In this document: positions 7,184 to 14,461 of the stretch, piece by piece
How the letters are laid out: the number at the start of each line of letters is the position of its first letter
Position numbering within the stretch: position 1 is the first letter of the stretch
DNA from: an uncultured Thermoleophilia bacterium
GTDB taxonomy: Bacteria > Actinomycetota > Thermoleophilia > UBA2241
DNA length: 15,598 nt
Reading direction: 5' to 3'
Assembly (NCBI GenBank): GCA_903912585.1
Contig: CAIWHY010000542.1
Span: 1 to 15,598 of the forward strand
Notes under the pieces: generated by a model
The model's input: only the letters and a program-made list of their open reading frames with translations
The model's database searches: none
Told to the model about the DNA's origin: nothing
Position numbers and translations under genes: made by a program

Positions 7184-7859
7184 GCAGGACGCCCACGCCG
7201 TCCGCCGCGCCGGCCAGCACGACGTCGGCGCGCCGGCGCGCGAAGATGCCGTTCTCGACGACGCCCGGGATGGCGTCGATCGTAAACTCGAGCCGCTCCG
7301 GGTCGGAGAGGTCGAGGCCGGCGACGTCGAGGATGACGTTGCCGCCGTCGGTCACGAAGCCGGTGCGGGAGGCGGGCGTGCCGCCGAGGGCGAAGAGGCG
7401 TGCGGCGACGGCCGCCGCGGACGCCGGCAGCACCTCGACCGGCACGGGGACGCCGCCGAGCCGATGTGCGAGCTTCGTCTCGTCGACGATGCAGACGAAG
7501 AGACCGGCGGCGGTCGCCACGGCCTTCTCGCGCGTGTGCGCGCCGCCGCCGCCCTTGATGAGCCGCAGTTCGGGGTCGACCTCGTCGGCGCCGTCGACGT
7601 ACAGCGGCACGGAGCCGACGGCAGCCAGATCGACGACGGCGATGCCCGCGGCGCGCAGCGCCGCCGCCGTCGCCTCGGAGCTGGCAACGGCCGTCATGAT
7701 CTTGTCGCGGCGGCGCGCCAGCGCCGCGACGAAGTACGCGGCGGTGCTGCCGGTGCCCACACCGACGGTCATGCCGGGACGCACGTACTCGAGCGCCGCC
7801 TCGGCCGCGGCCTGCTTCATCGCGTCCAGCGCGTCCTTCTTCATCTGGCCCTGCGTCAT
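7176..7859 (-). CDS. rpiA: Ribose-5-phosphate isomerase A
   Basis: The 227-residue cytosolic enzyme interconverts ribose 5-phosphate and ribulose 5-phosphate in the pentose phosphate pathway. The phosphate-binding GVGTGST is at residues 33-39. YVDGADE (87-93) holds Asp89 and Asp92. IKGGGGAHTREKAVA (101-115) holds Lys102 and the catalytic base Glu111. These align with Asp81, Asp84, Lys94 and Glu103 of the E. coli enzyme with a constant offset of eight. Later KLAHRLGG and PVPVEVLP also fit. The frame stays open upstream to 8000, but that part overlaps the aldehyde dehydrogenase gene. ATG 7859 is chosen because MTQ followed by KK matches the family N-terminus; ATG 7844 is the alternative. The gene starts 37 bp after the dehydrogenase stop, so the two probably share a transcript. 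Confidence 0.93.
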   Translation of the reverse strand: MTQGQMKKDALDAMKQAAAEAALEYVRPGMTVGVGTGSTAAYFVAALARRRDKIMTAVASSEATAAALRAAGIAVVDLAAVGSVPLYVDGADEVDPELRLIKGGGGAHTREKAVATAAGLFVCIVDETKLAHRLGGVPVPVEVLPASAAAVAARLFALGGTPASRTGFVTDGGNVILDVAGLDLSDPERLEFTIDAIPGVVENGIFARRRADVVLAGAADGVGVLRI

Positions 7860-7896
7860 GCCCTTCACGTACCCGGTCTGCCGCCCGACGGCGAGC

Positions 7897-9336
7897 TCAG
7901 CGCGCCTGCGGCGACCAGCCCATGACCGCCTTTGCTTCAAGGTAGTCCTCGAGCCCGAACCGGCCCCACTCGCGACCATTGCCCGACTGCCGGTAGCCAC
8001 CGAACGGCGCGCCGGCGTCGGTCGGCGCGCCGTTGAGGTGCACCATGCCGGTGCGCATCCGGCCGGCGACCCGGCGCGCCCGCTCGAGGTCGGCCGACTG
8101 GACGTAGCCGGAGAGGCCGTAGACGGTCGCGTTGGCCAGTTCGAGCGCGTGCTCCTCGTCGCGGAACGGCGTCATGACCAGCACGGGGCCGAAGATCTCC
8201 TCCTGGAAGATGCGCATCTCCGGCGTCACGTCGGCGAAGACCGTGGGCCGGACGAAGAAGCCCTTGTCGAGCCCGTTCGGTCGCGCGAGCCCGCCGGCGA
8301 CCAACCGGGCGCCTGCGTCGATGCCGGCCTGGATGTAGCCGCGCACGGTGTCGAACTGCTTGCGGCCGGCCACCGGGCCCATGAACGTCGCCCGGTCCTG
8401 CGGGTCGCCGACGGCGACCGCATCTGCGGTCCGGACGGCGATATCGACCGCCTCGTCGTAGATCTCCTGCGCCACCAGCATGCGCGTCGGCGCGTTGCAG
8501 GACTGGCCGGAGTTGTGCATGCAGCCGAGCACGCCGGAGCGGACGACCTTCTCGACGTTCACGTCGCCGAAGACAAGGTTCGCCGACTTGCCGCCGAGCT
8601 CGAGCGAGACGCGCTTGATCGAGGGGGCCGCGGCCGCGGCCAAGACGCCCCCGACGGCGGTCGAGCCGGTGAGCGACACCATGTCGACCAGCGGGTGGGT
8701 GGCGAACGCGTCGCCCAGGGCGGCGCCGGCGCCGTTCACCATGTTGAACACGCCGGCGGGGAGCCCGGCCTCGTCCACCGCCTCGGCGAAGAGAAGGGCG
8801 GAGAGCGGCGCGAGCTGGCTGGGCTTGAGGACCATGGTGCAGCCGGCCGCCAGCGCCGGCCCCACCTTGCAGGTCACCTGGTTCATCGGCCAGTTCCACG
8901 GCGCCAGCAGGGCGCAGACGCCGACGGGCTCGCGCACGATGCGGGTCGTGCCCCAGTCCTGCTCGAGCGGGTAGTCGCGGAGCGCGTTGATGGCCTGTTT
9001 GAGATGGGCGGCGCCGGCCAGCACCTGGCCGCCCTCGGCGAGGCCGCGCGGGATGCCGACCTCGGTCGTCATCGCGGCCGCGATCTCGGGGATGCGCTTC
9101 TTGTACGCCTCGCGCACGGCGGCGAGCGCCTCGAGGCGCTCCTCCTTCGTCGTCCGCGCCCAGGCCGGGAGGGCCCGGTGAGCCGCCCCGATCGCCGACT
9201 CCACGTCGGCGGGGGAGGCGGCCGCCACGCGCGCGACCTCCTCCTCCGTCGCGGGATTCACGACCGCGATGGTGTCTCCAAGGTGGACCGGGTCGACCCA
9301 CAGCCCGTCGATGTAGAACCTGCTGCCATCGGCCAC
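7897..9336 (-). CDS. NAD(P)-dependent aldehyde dehydrogenase
   Basis: The 479-residue protein is a full-length aldehyde dehydrogenase superfamily member that oxidises an aldehyde to the acid. The oxyanion Asn is Asn148 in APWNWP and the cofactor lysine is in MVLKPSQ (Lys171). The nucleotide-site SLTGSTAVGG is at 221-230. The general base Glu246 is in LELGGK and the catalytic nucleophile is Cys280 in NSGQSC. The late motif EEIFGPVL is also present, as is PFGGYRQSGNGREWG. The NSGQSC sequence and general pattern fit the broad-range ALDH group common in actinomycetes; the substrate cannot be read from sequence. Start: GTG at 9336 with GGAGG four bases upstream. On the minus strand TAGACT (9373-9378 on +) is a possible -10 box just upstream. 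It is the first gene of a likely unit with rpiA. Confidence 0.93.
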   Translation of the reverse strand: MADGSRFYIDGLWVDPVHLGDTIAVVNPATEEEVARVAAASPADVESAIGAAHRALPAWARTTKEERLEALAAVREAYKKRIPEIAAAMTTEVGIPRGLAEGGQVLAGAAHLKQAINALRDYPLEQDWGTTRIVREPVGVCALLAPWNWPMNQVTCKVGPALAAGCTMVLKPSQLAPLSALLFAEAVDEAGLPAGVFNMVNGAGAALGDAFATHPLVDMVSLTGSTAVGGVLAAAAAPSIKRVSLELGGKSANLVFGDVNVEKVVRSGVLGCMHNSGQSCNAPTRMLVAQEIYDEAVDIAVRTADAVAVGDPQDRATFMGPVAGRKQFDTVRGYIQAGIDAGARLVAGGLARPNGLDKGFFVRPTVFADVTPEMRIFQEEIFGPVLVMTPFRDEEHALELANATVYGLSGYVQSADLERARRVAGRMRTGMVHLNGAPTDAGAPFGGYRQSGNGREWGRFGLEDYLEAKAVMGWSPQAR

Positions 9337-9478
9337 GATTCCTCCAGCCCGCCCAGTGGATTGCCGGTTCCTAGTCTACCGGGAGCCGGGAGCGGCTTCC
9401 GGCGGGGCGGCCTGCGCCGGCGCCCGGCCATTCTCCGTTCCGGACCCCGGCCCGACGCGTTTCCGGCGGGAGTGGCGC

Positions 9479-9484
9479 TAGAAT
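9479..9484 (+). promoter_or_regulatory. Possible -10 element of the FG-GAP protein gene
   Basis: TAGAAT matches the actinobacterial sigma-70-type TAnnnT -10 box and lies about 70 bases upstream of the ATG at 9556. No good TTGACA-like -35 was found at the expected distance, so this is tentative. Confidence 0.3.
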
Positions 9485-9546
9485 GTCACTGACAAGGACC
9501 GTACGCGACAGGCCCCAGGGGGAGAGGCGGCCGGCCGCACGTCGAA

Positions 9547-9551
9547 GGAGG
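9547..9551 (+). promoter_or_regulatory. Ribosome binding site GGAGG deciding the 9556 start
   Basis: AAGGAGG with the core at 9547-9551 stands 4 bases before the ATG at 9556. It fixes the start directly ahead of the signal peptide. Confidence 0.75.
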
Positions 9552-9555
9552 CATC

Positions 9556-11361
9556 ATGGGGACTCGTCCACGGCGCGCACCGGCGCGCGCTTTACTCGTC
9601 CTGCTGGCGGCGGTCGCCGTCGGCCTCATCTTGGCGCCGGGGGCGCTCGCGCAGTCGCGGGCGACCGCCGTGAACCCGTTCGCACAGCTCGCCGTCCAGC
9701 AGGCGGTGCTGATCGCGGGCGACGGCGCGTGGATGGACTGGTTCGGCTACTCGGTGGCGATCGACGGCGATACCGCGGTGGTCGGTGCTATGGCAAAGAA
9801 CGTCAACGGCAACGCTTCGCAGGGCGCCGCCTACATCTTCACGCGGAGCGGCGCGTCCTGGTCGCAACGGGCAGAGCTGACGGCTGCCGACGGCGGGTCG
9901 CCCGACCAGTTCGGCTTCGCGGTCGCGCTGCAAGGGGACACGGCGCTGATCGGGGCGCCCATGCACACCGTCGACGACAGCGACTACCAGGGGTCGGCCT
10001 ACGTCTTCCAGGGCGAGGGCTCATCCTGGATGCAGACGGGGGAACTGACGGGGAGCGGCGGAGCCACCAACGACTTCTTCGGCCGGTCCGTCGCGCTCTC
10101 CGGCGACACCGCGCTCGTCGGGGCCCCGTACAAGAAGGTGGGCACGAACGGCTGGCAGGGCGCCGCCTACGTCTTCGCGCGGAGCGGCACGCTCTGGTCA
10201 CAGCAGGCCGAGTTCCCGGCCCCGGACGGCGCCGCCGAAGATCAGTTCGGCACCTGCGCCGCCCTCGACGGTGACACGGCGATCCTCGGCGCCCCGGGGC
10301 ATGAGGTCGGAGGAACGGTCGCTCAGGGCGCCGCGTTCGTCTTCGCGCGCCACGGCACGACCTGGACGCTGCAGGCGGAGCTGACGGGCAGCGACGGCGC
10401 CGCCTCCGACGAGTTCGGCAAGTCAGTCGCTCTCGACGGCGACGACGCACTCGTCGGGGCCTTCTCCAAGAAGGTCAACGGCAACAACCAGCAGGGCGCC
10501 GTGTACGCCTTCACGCGCAGCGGCACGCTGTGGTCGCAGCAGGCCGAACTAGTGGCGGGCGACGGGCAGGTGGAAGACCAGTTCGGCTCCTCCGTCGCTC
10601 TCGACGGCGACACGGCGCTGATCGGAGCCTTCTGGGCCGCCGTGGGCGGCATCCAGGAGCGAGGCGCCGCGTACATCTTCACGCGCAGCGGCGCGGCCTG
10701 GTCACAGCGCCAGAAGCTGACCCAGGCCGACGGCATCGCCGGCGACGAGTTCGGGTGGTGCGTCGCTCTCGACGCCAAGACGGCCCTGGTCGGCTCCGAG
10801 GGCTGGACCGTGAACGGCAACGCCGGGCAGGGCGCGGTGTTCGCCTACGTCCTCCCGTGCACGGTGACGCCTGGCGTCGTCGGTGGCGGCGGGACCATCT
10901 CGCCGAACGCGGCGCAGACGCTCGCCTGGGGTGCGACGCCGACCTTCGCCTTCGCCCCCGACGCGGGCTACCTCGTCGCGCAGGTCATGGTGGACGGCGC
11001 CGCGGTCACCATGACCGGCGCCGACTCGTACACCTTCCCGGCGCTGACGGCGGACCACACCATCAGCGTCGCGTTTGCCGCGGTCCTGCCGGCCCCCACG
11101 CCCAAGCCGGTGATCGGCAAGCTCTCGGCGAAGTCAGGCGCGCGCGGCACGACGGTGACCATCAGGGGTACGGGCTTCGGCGCGACCCGAGGCGCCGGCG
11201 TCGTCAAGTTCGGCAAGGCGAAGGTCGGGAAGTACGTGTCGTGGAGCGCGACCAGGATCAAGGTCAAGGTCCCGAAGAAGGCCAAGCACGGCTTGAACAA
11301 GGTGACGCTCACGACCGCGGGCGGGACCAGCGCGGCGAAGAACTTCAAGGTGCAGAGGTGA
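9556..11361 (+). CDS. Secreted FG-GAP beta-propeller protein with bacterial-repeat and TIG domains
   Basis: The 601-residue protein has a Sec signal peptide (Arg-rich n-region, hydrophobic core about 11-29, cleavage probably after ALA at 30-32). Residues 56 to about 432 are seven FG-GAP blades of exactly 56 residues, each reading DG...D.FG.sVALdGDTALvGAp....g...QGAAYvFtRsGt.WsqqaeL. Seven such units fit a closed integrin-alpha-like propeller. Residues about 435-514 resemble the bacterial-repeat domain seen in secreted adhesin-like proteins (VGGGGTISPN, FAFAPDAGYLVAQVMVDG, YTFPALTADHTISVAF). After a Pro-rich linker, residues about 517-601 are an IPT/TIG Ig-like domain (SGARGTTVTIRGTGFG). No sortase motif or C-terminal membrane helix is present, so it is probably released or loosely bound. 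A role in surface binding or adhesion is inferred. It is a single-gene unit. Confidence 0.85.
   Translation: MGTRPRRAPARALLVLLAAVAVGLILAPGALAQSRATAVNPFAQLAVQQAVLIAGDGAWMDWFGYSVAIDGDTAVVGAMAKNVNGNASQGAAYIFTRSGASWSQRAELTAADGGSPDQFGFAVALQGDTALIGAPMHTVDDSDYQGSAYVFQGEGSSWMQTGELTGSGGATNDFFGRSVALSGDTALVGAPYKKVGTNGWQGAAYVFARSGTLWSQQAEFPAPDGAAEDQFGTCAALDGDTAILGAPGHEVGGTVAQGAAFVFARHGTTWTLQAELTGSDGAASDEFGKSVALDGDDALVGAFSKKVNGNNQQGAVYAFTRSGTLWSQQAELVAGDGQVEDQFGSSVALDGDTALIGAFWAAVGGIQERGAAYIFTRSGAAWSQRQKLTQADGIAGDEFGWCVALDAKTALVGSEGWTVNGNAGQGAVFAYVLPCTVTPGVVGGGGTISPNAAQTLAWGATPTFAFAPDAGYLVAQVMVDGAAVTMTGADSYTFPALTADHTISVAFAAVLPAPTPKPVIGKLSAKSGARGTTVTIRGTGFGATRGAGVVKFGKAKVGKYVSWSATRIKVKVPKKAKHGLNKVTLTTAGGTSAAKNFKVQR
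9721..10851 (+). repeat. Seven in-frame 168-nt coding repeats (FG-GAP blades)
   Basis: Units begin at 9721, 9889, 10057, 10225, 10393, 10561 and 10729, each starting with a DG or GG dipeptide. Six are exactly 168 nt and the seventh is cut short where the next domain begins. Recurrent blocks are QFG/EFG, VALDGDTAL and QGAAYVF. They are diverged enough to be old, but no unit has gained or lost a codon. Confidence 0.85.
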
Positions 11362-11371
11362 GCTGAGCACG

Positions 11372-11387
11372 GGCGCGAGCCCGCGCC
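11372..11387. terminator. Short hairpin after the FG-GAP gene
   Basis: GGCGCG (11372-11377) and CGCGCC (11382-11387) form a 6-bp stem with a 4-base loop, 10 bases after the stop codon. It has no T-run. It is weak, but its position matches the hairpins after other genes in the window. Confidence 0.3.
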
Positions 11388-11504
11388 GACGTGAGCGGGA
11401 TGGTCCCGGTCCCCCAGCCGACTGCGACGATGGCTGCAGCATAGCACGCGCATGGAAGGCGCCAGCAGGGCGCTGAACAAGGCCTGAGCCCTCCCCGGAA
11501 CAGC

Positions 11505-11807
11505 ATGAATCACATGCCGACCTTCGATCTCACGCTCCAGAAGACCTACTTCAAGATGGGCTTCTTCAACGTCGGCGTCGGCTGCGATCGCCACGTGCGC
11601 AAGACCGAGGGGCCGGTGCGTCTTCGCCTTGGGCGGGACGGCCGGGAGGTCGCGGCGCGGGTCGATCGCCACGCCACTCAGAACGGCACGCCCAGGATCA
11701 TGGGAGGCGTCCCTCTGCGGGACTGGTTCCAAGCCAACTTCAAGCCTATGGGCACGGTCGCCGTCGACCTCGCGTCTCACGACGTGATCGTGCTGGATCG
11801 GAAGTAG
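11505..11807 (+). CDS. Small protein of unknown function ahead of the ATPase-hsdM locus
   Basis: The frame encodes 100 residues; a second Met at 11514 is an alternative start, and GGAA precedes 11505. I do not recognise the family. The composition is that of a real globular protein: FDLTLQKTYFKMGFFNVG at the start, a polar middle, then NGTPRIMGG, LRDWFQANF and a closing VAVDL...DVIVLDR beta pair. The alternation of beta strands with the G-x-x-LRDWFxxNF segment suggests a small beta-rich fold. I considered a B3/EcoRII-N-like DNA-binding barrel because of the restriction-modification neighbours, but cannot support it from motifs. It lies 138 bp upstream of the ATPase on the same strand. Coding nature is likely; function is unknown. 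Confidence 0.6.
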   Translation: MNHMPTFDLTLQKTYFKMGFFNVGVGCDRHVRKTEGPVRLRLGRDGREVAARVDRHATQNGTPRIMGGVPLRDWFQANFKPMGTVAVDLASHDVIVLDRK

Positions 11808-11886
11808 GCCGGTCGGCGGCGGGACCTTGCTCGCCCTCGCGCGCCCGCGGAAATGGCGAAGCCCTTTCGTATTCGTCGCAACTTAA

Positions 11887-11933
11887 CAGACTAGTCACGT
11901 CTTATCGCCCCTTGATGAGTCTCGTCTAGTCTG
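11887..11933. promoter_or_regulatory. 8-bp inverted repeat in the AT-richer leader of the ATPase gene
   Basis: CAGACTAG (11887-11894) is repeated inverted as CTAGTCTG (11926-11933), 31 bases apart. Similarity continues inward (AGACTAGtCacGtC against AGACTAGaCgaGaC on the other strand, about 10 of 14). The left arm also contains the palindrome GACTAGTC. The right arm carries TAGTCT, a TAnnnT -10-like hexamer, and ends 2 bases before the AAAGGA ribosome binding region. The stretch 11865-11940 is visibly richer in A/T than its surroundings. An operator overlapping the promoter is a reasonable reading; no -35 was identified. Confidence 0.4.
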
Positions 11934-11945
11934 AAAAGGACTGCC

Positions 11946-12332
11946 GTGGACCCGCGCAAGAACCCTTGCGCTTCCGGCGCCGGCACCAAGCCTCCGGCGC
12001 TCGTCGGCCGTGGCAAACAGATCGAGTCGTTCGACATCCTGCTGGAGCGTCTCGAGAACGGCTACGTCGAGCAGTCGATGATCGTCACGGGGCTCAGGGG
12101 GGTCGGCAAGACCGTGCTCCTCGATGTGTTTCGCGAGAAGGCAGAGGCCCGCGACTGGGCCACCGTGGAGTGGGAGGTCGAGAAGAACGCCGCCTTCGCT
12201 CCGAAGATTGCTGCGCATGTGCGCCGGGCACTGCTGCAGATCGCGCCCAAGGCAAGATGGGCGGACCGGGTGCTCAGAGCGGCATCCATCCTCAAGTCGT
12301 TCACGGTCACGTTCAATCCCGATGGGCCATGA
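11946..12332 (+). pseudogene. AAA ATPase, N-terminal half (Walker A), frameshifted
   Basis: This 128-residue frame is the N-terminal third of an AAA-type (AAA_16-like) ATP-binding protein. PALVGRGKQIESF (about 17-29) is the usual entry to the domain, and the P-loop GLRGVGKT is at residues 49-56 (Lys55, Thr56). Start: GTG at 11946 behind AAGGA at a spacing of 5 bases. The frame stops at TGA 12330-12332, in the middle of the fold. Translation then continues without loss in the frame opened by the ATG at 12329, which shares ATGA with this stop. Restoring one base near 12326-12328 would join the two into about 395 residues, the usual length of such ATPases as I know them. It is either a real one-base deletion, a sequencing error after GGGCC, or a product made in two parts by reinitiation. 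Confidence 0.75.
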
Positions 12333-13132
12333 CCGCCGGCCTCGACATCGACGCACTCGCGGGCATCGGCGACAGCGGTGCGCTGTCGGAGGACCTGACC
12401 GACCTGTTCGTCGCCAAAGGGGAAGCCGCTCAGGACCAAGGCGTTGGCGTCGTCTTCCTCGTCGACGAGATCCAGCTCCTGCGGCTGCCCGACCTTGAAG
12501 CCCTCATCGTGGCGCTGCACAAGTGCACTCGGCGGTCGTTGCCGATCACCTTGGTCGGAGCTGGCCTGCCGCAGATTCCCCGTCTGGCCGGCGAAGCCAA
12601 GTCGTACAGTGAGAGGCTCTTCCGCTTCCCGCAGATCGGCGAACTTGATGCCGCGAGCGATGCCCGAGATGCCATAGTTCTGCCGGCCGCAGATCTGGGC
12701 ATCGAGCTCGCGGCCGACGCCGTCGATTCCATGGTCGACTACACCCAGGGCTATCCCTACTTCCTGCAGGAGTACGGCAGGATCGTCTGGGACGAGGCTT
12801 CGGTTTCTCCGGTGACGCTGAACGACGTCAAGACGGTGTTGCCTCTCGTCGAGGCGGGGCTCGACGAGAGCTTCTTCCGAGTACGTGCGGAGCGCACGAC
12901 CGAACTCGAGCTCAGGTACCTCTGCGCAATGGCGGAGCTTGGGCCCCAGGCGCACCGAGCGAGCGAGGTCGCACGCCGCATTGACCGGACGGTCGAGCAA
13001 GCTGGTCCGATTCGTTCGCGCCTCATCGACAAGGGGCTTCTCTACACGCCGGGTCACGGGTACGCGGCCTTCACCGTGCCGCAGTTCGACAGGTACATGC
13101 TGCGGTGCCACTCCGAGCTGGGTGCGTCGTGA
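12329..13132 (+). pseudogene. AAA ATPase, C-terminal part (Walker B and winged-helix region)
   Basis: From the ATG at 12329 this frame encodes 267 residues that complete the ATPase begun at 11946. Walker B is VVFLVDE at residues 41-47 (Asp46, Glu47). ITLVGAGLPQIP fits the sensor-1 strand, and EAKSYSERLFRFPQIGELD with YTQGYPYFLQEYGRIVW fits the lid region of this family. The last ~80 residues (ELELRYLCAMAELG, SEVARRIDRT, SRLIDKGLLYTPGHGYAAFTVPQFDRYM) look like a C-terminal winged-helix DNA-binding domain. Alone it lacks the P-loop and should not hydrolyse ATP. The frame is also open further upstream, to 11966, but that part is the out-of-frame reading of the N-terminal half. Its stop overlaps the hsdM GTG as GTGA (13129-13132). 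Confidence 0.75.
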
Positions 13133-13951
13133 GTCCACGGGCCGACGCCAGCGGCAAGAAGCTTCCCCACCCAGCAGACGGTCAACGCCGCCGTCAAACA
13201 GATCTGCGACATCATGCGGCGCTCCAACTGCGCCGGCGCGCCGCAGTACGTGCCGGAGGTCACCTGGATCTCGACGAGATCGACCACACGATGGTCGACA
13301 CCACGCATGTCTTCACCCTCTCGCAGGTCTCCGAAGGCCTGCTGCTCAAGATGGGCGAGAAGGGCAGCGACGGCGGCCAGTTCTTCACGCCGCGCGAGCT
13401 CATCCGCGCCATGGTCCGCGTCGTCGACCCCCGCATCGGCGAGACCATCTACGACCCCGGCTGCGGCACCAGCGGCTTCCTCGCGCAGTCCTACGAGCAG
13501 ATGACCGGCCCGGGCAACGGCAACATCACCTCGGCCGACCAGTTCGTCACCCTGCAGGAGCGCACCTTCCACGGTCGCGAACGGTTCCGGGGGCTCTGGC
13601 GACGAGATCGGCGGGCGCTGCGGCATGGTGATCGACGAGGGCGTCCTGTTCCGCACCAGCGAGACCGCTTTTCTGCAGACCAAGCGCAAGCTGCTCGACG
13701 ACTGCGACCTCTGGTGCATCGTCAGCATGCCGCCTGGCGTCTTCAGCCAGGCCGGCGCCGACGTGAAGACCAACCTCCTGTTCTTCACCAAGGGCCGGCC
13801 CACCGAGCGCATCTGGTACTACGACCTCAAGGCGGTCAATCCGCATCGCGTGGTCGAGCAAGACACGCGTACCCCTGAAGAACTGCTCGACGAGATCGAA
13901 AGGCAGCAAGCGGTCATCGCCGAAGCGATCGCGGAGCTGCGAGAACTTTAG
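13129..13951 (+). pseudogene. hsdM: Type I restriction-modification DNA methyltransferase subunit, multiply deleted
   Basis: HsdM normally has about 500-700 residues and methylates adenine with HsdS; here only about 270 codons of recognisable sequence remain, in three segments. Segment 1 starts at GTG 13129. A one-base gain in CCCC near 13165-13168 shifts it into the frame reading TQQTVNAAVKQICDIMRRS and YVPEVTWI (13169-13267). Segment 2, in another frame from about 13264, reads DTTHVFTLSQV, GLLLKMGEKG, GGQFFTPREL, the SAM-binding DPGCGTSGF (13453-13479) and TFHGRER. Segment 3 (about 13586-13951) reads GGRCGMVIDEGVLFRT, KRKLLDDCDLWCIVS and TNLLFFTKG. It then joins IWYYDLKAVNPHR to a normal HsdM C-terminus. 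The N-terminal middle, the catalytic NPPF/Y region and a block before the C-terminus are missing. Clearly a relic; no hsdS or hsdR is seen beside it. Confidence 0.88.
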
Positions 13952-14461
13952 GGGAGCGACGGATCGTGCGAGCTCGTGGGTGCTCCCCAACGTGGGTGCC
14001 CTGCAAGCGCCGGCCAGCCGCGCGACATCAGCTGCCTGGAGGTCACGTCGACGAGTAGCCAGGCGGCCGCCAGGCCCGCCGCGGAGAGAGTCTCATCTCA
14101 GGTGGTCCTGCCTGTACTTGTGCACGACCACGAATCGCGGCGCACGCGGCGCACGCGGCCGCTCCTCCGTCCGCAGTCTGGCGACGAGCCTTCCGCTCGC
14201 GCCGCAGACCACGATCTCACGCCGGGGCAAAGCTGTCCGCTCACTGCGGAGCTCCGACTCGGCCAGAGGGGCGTGCGCATTTCAGAACGGCAGAGCGGGT
14301 GCCGATAACGGAGGCAGGCATCTGCGCGCGGGCTCGGCATGCTATGCGGGAAGCCGGCGAGGGCCGCAGGTTGACCTTGGGTCGAGCGAGTCCGGGTCCA
14401 GCAGTTGGGAGCAGCCAAGGCGTGGCCACGACCGATCGCGCCGCGAAACGAGGAGCGCTTC
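13952..14461. other. 510-bp stretch without a convincing gene
   Basis: Directly after the hsdM relic, where hsdS would be expected, no frame reads like HsdS or any protein I know. The long open frames on both strands are Arg/Ser/Pro-rich readings of GC-rich DNA. One minus-strand stretch (14093-14278) gives a more protein-like peptide ending VVVHKYRQDHLR, listed under findings. A 9-bp unit GGCGCACGC is doubled near 14139-14158. The end of the stretch carries the GAGGAG ribosome binding site of the next gene. Confidence 0.5.

Noticed and set aside
7246..9492. Long plus-strand frame opposite rpiA and the aldehyde dehydrogenase gene
   Set aside because: Both minus-strand genes have complete catalytic motifs; this reading has none.
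13105..13878. Single continuous frame across the hsdM relic as an intact novel protein
   Set aside because: Only its middle matches HsdM. Both ends are out-of-frame readings of hsdM sequence that is coherent in the other frame.
11505..13951. A working new defence system made of the small gene, ATPase and methyltransferase
   Set aside because: The ATPase is frameshifted and the methyltransferase lacks its catalytic region and partner subunits, so the copy in this window is unlikely to function.
14139..14158. Doubled GGCGCACGC as a possible CRISPR or attachment site
   Set aside because: Only two 9-bp copies with no spacers; ordinary GC-rich simple repetition.
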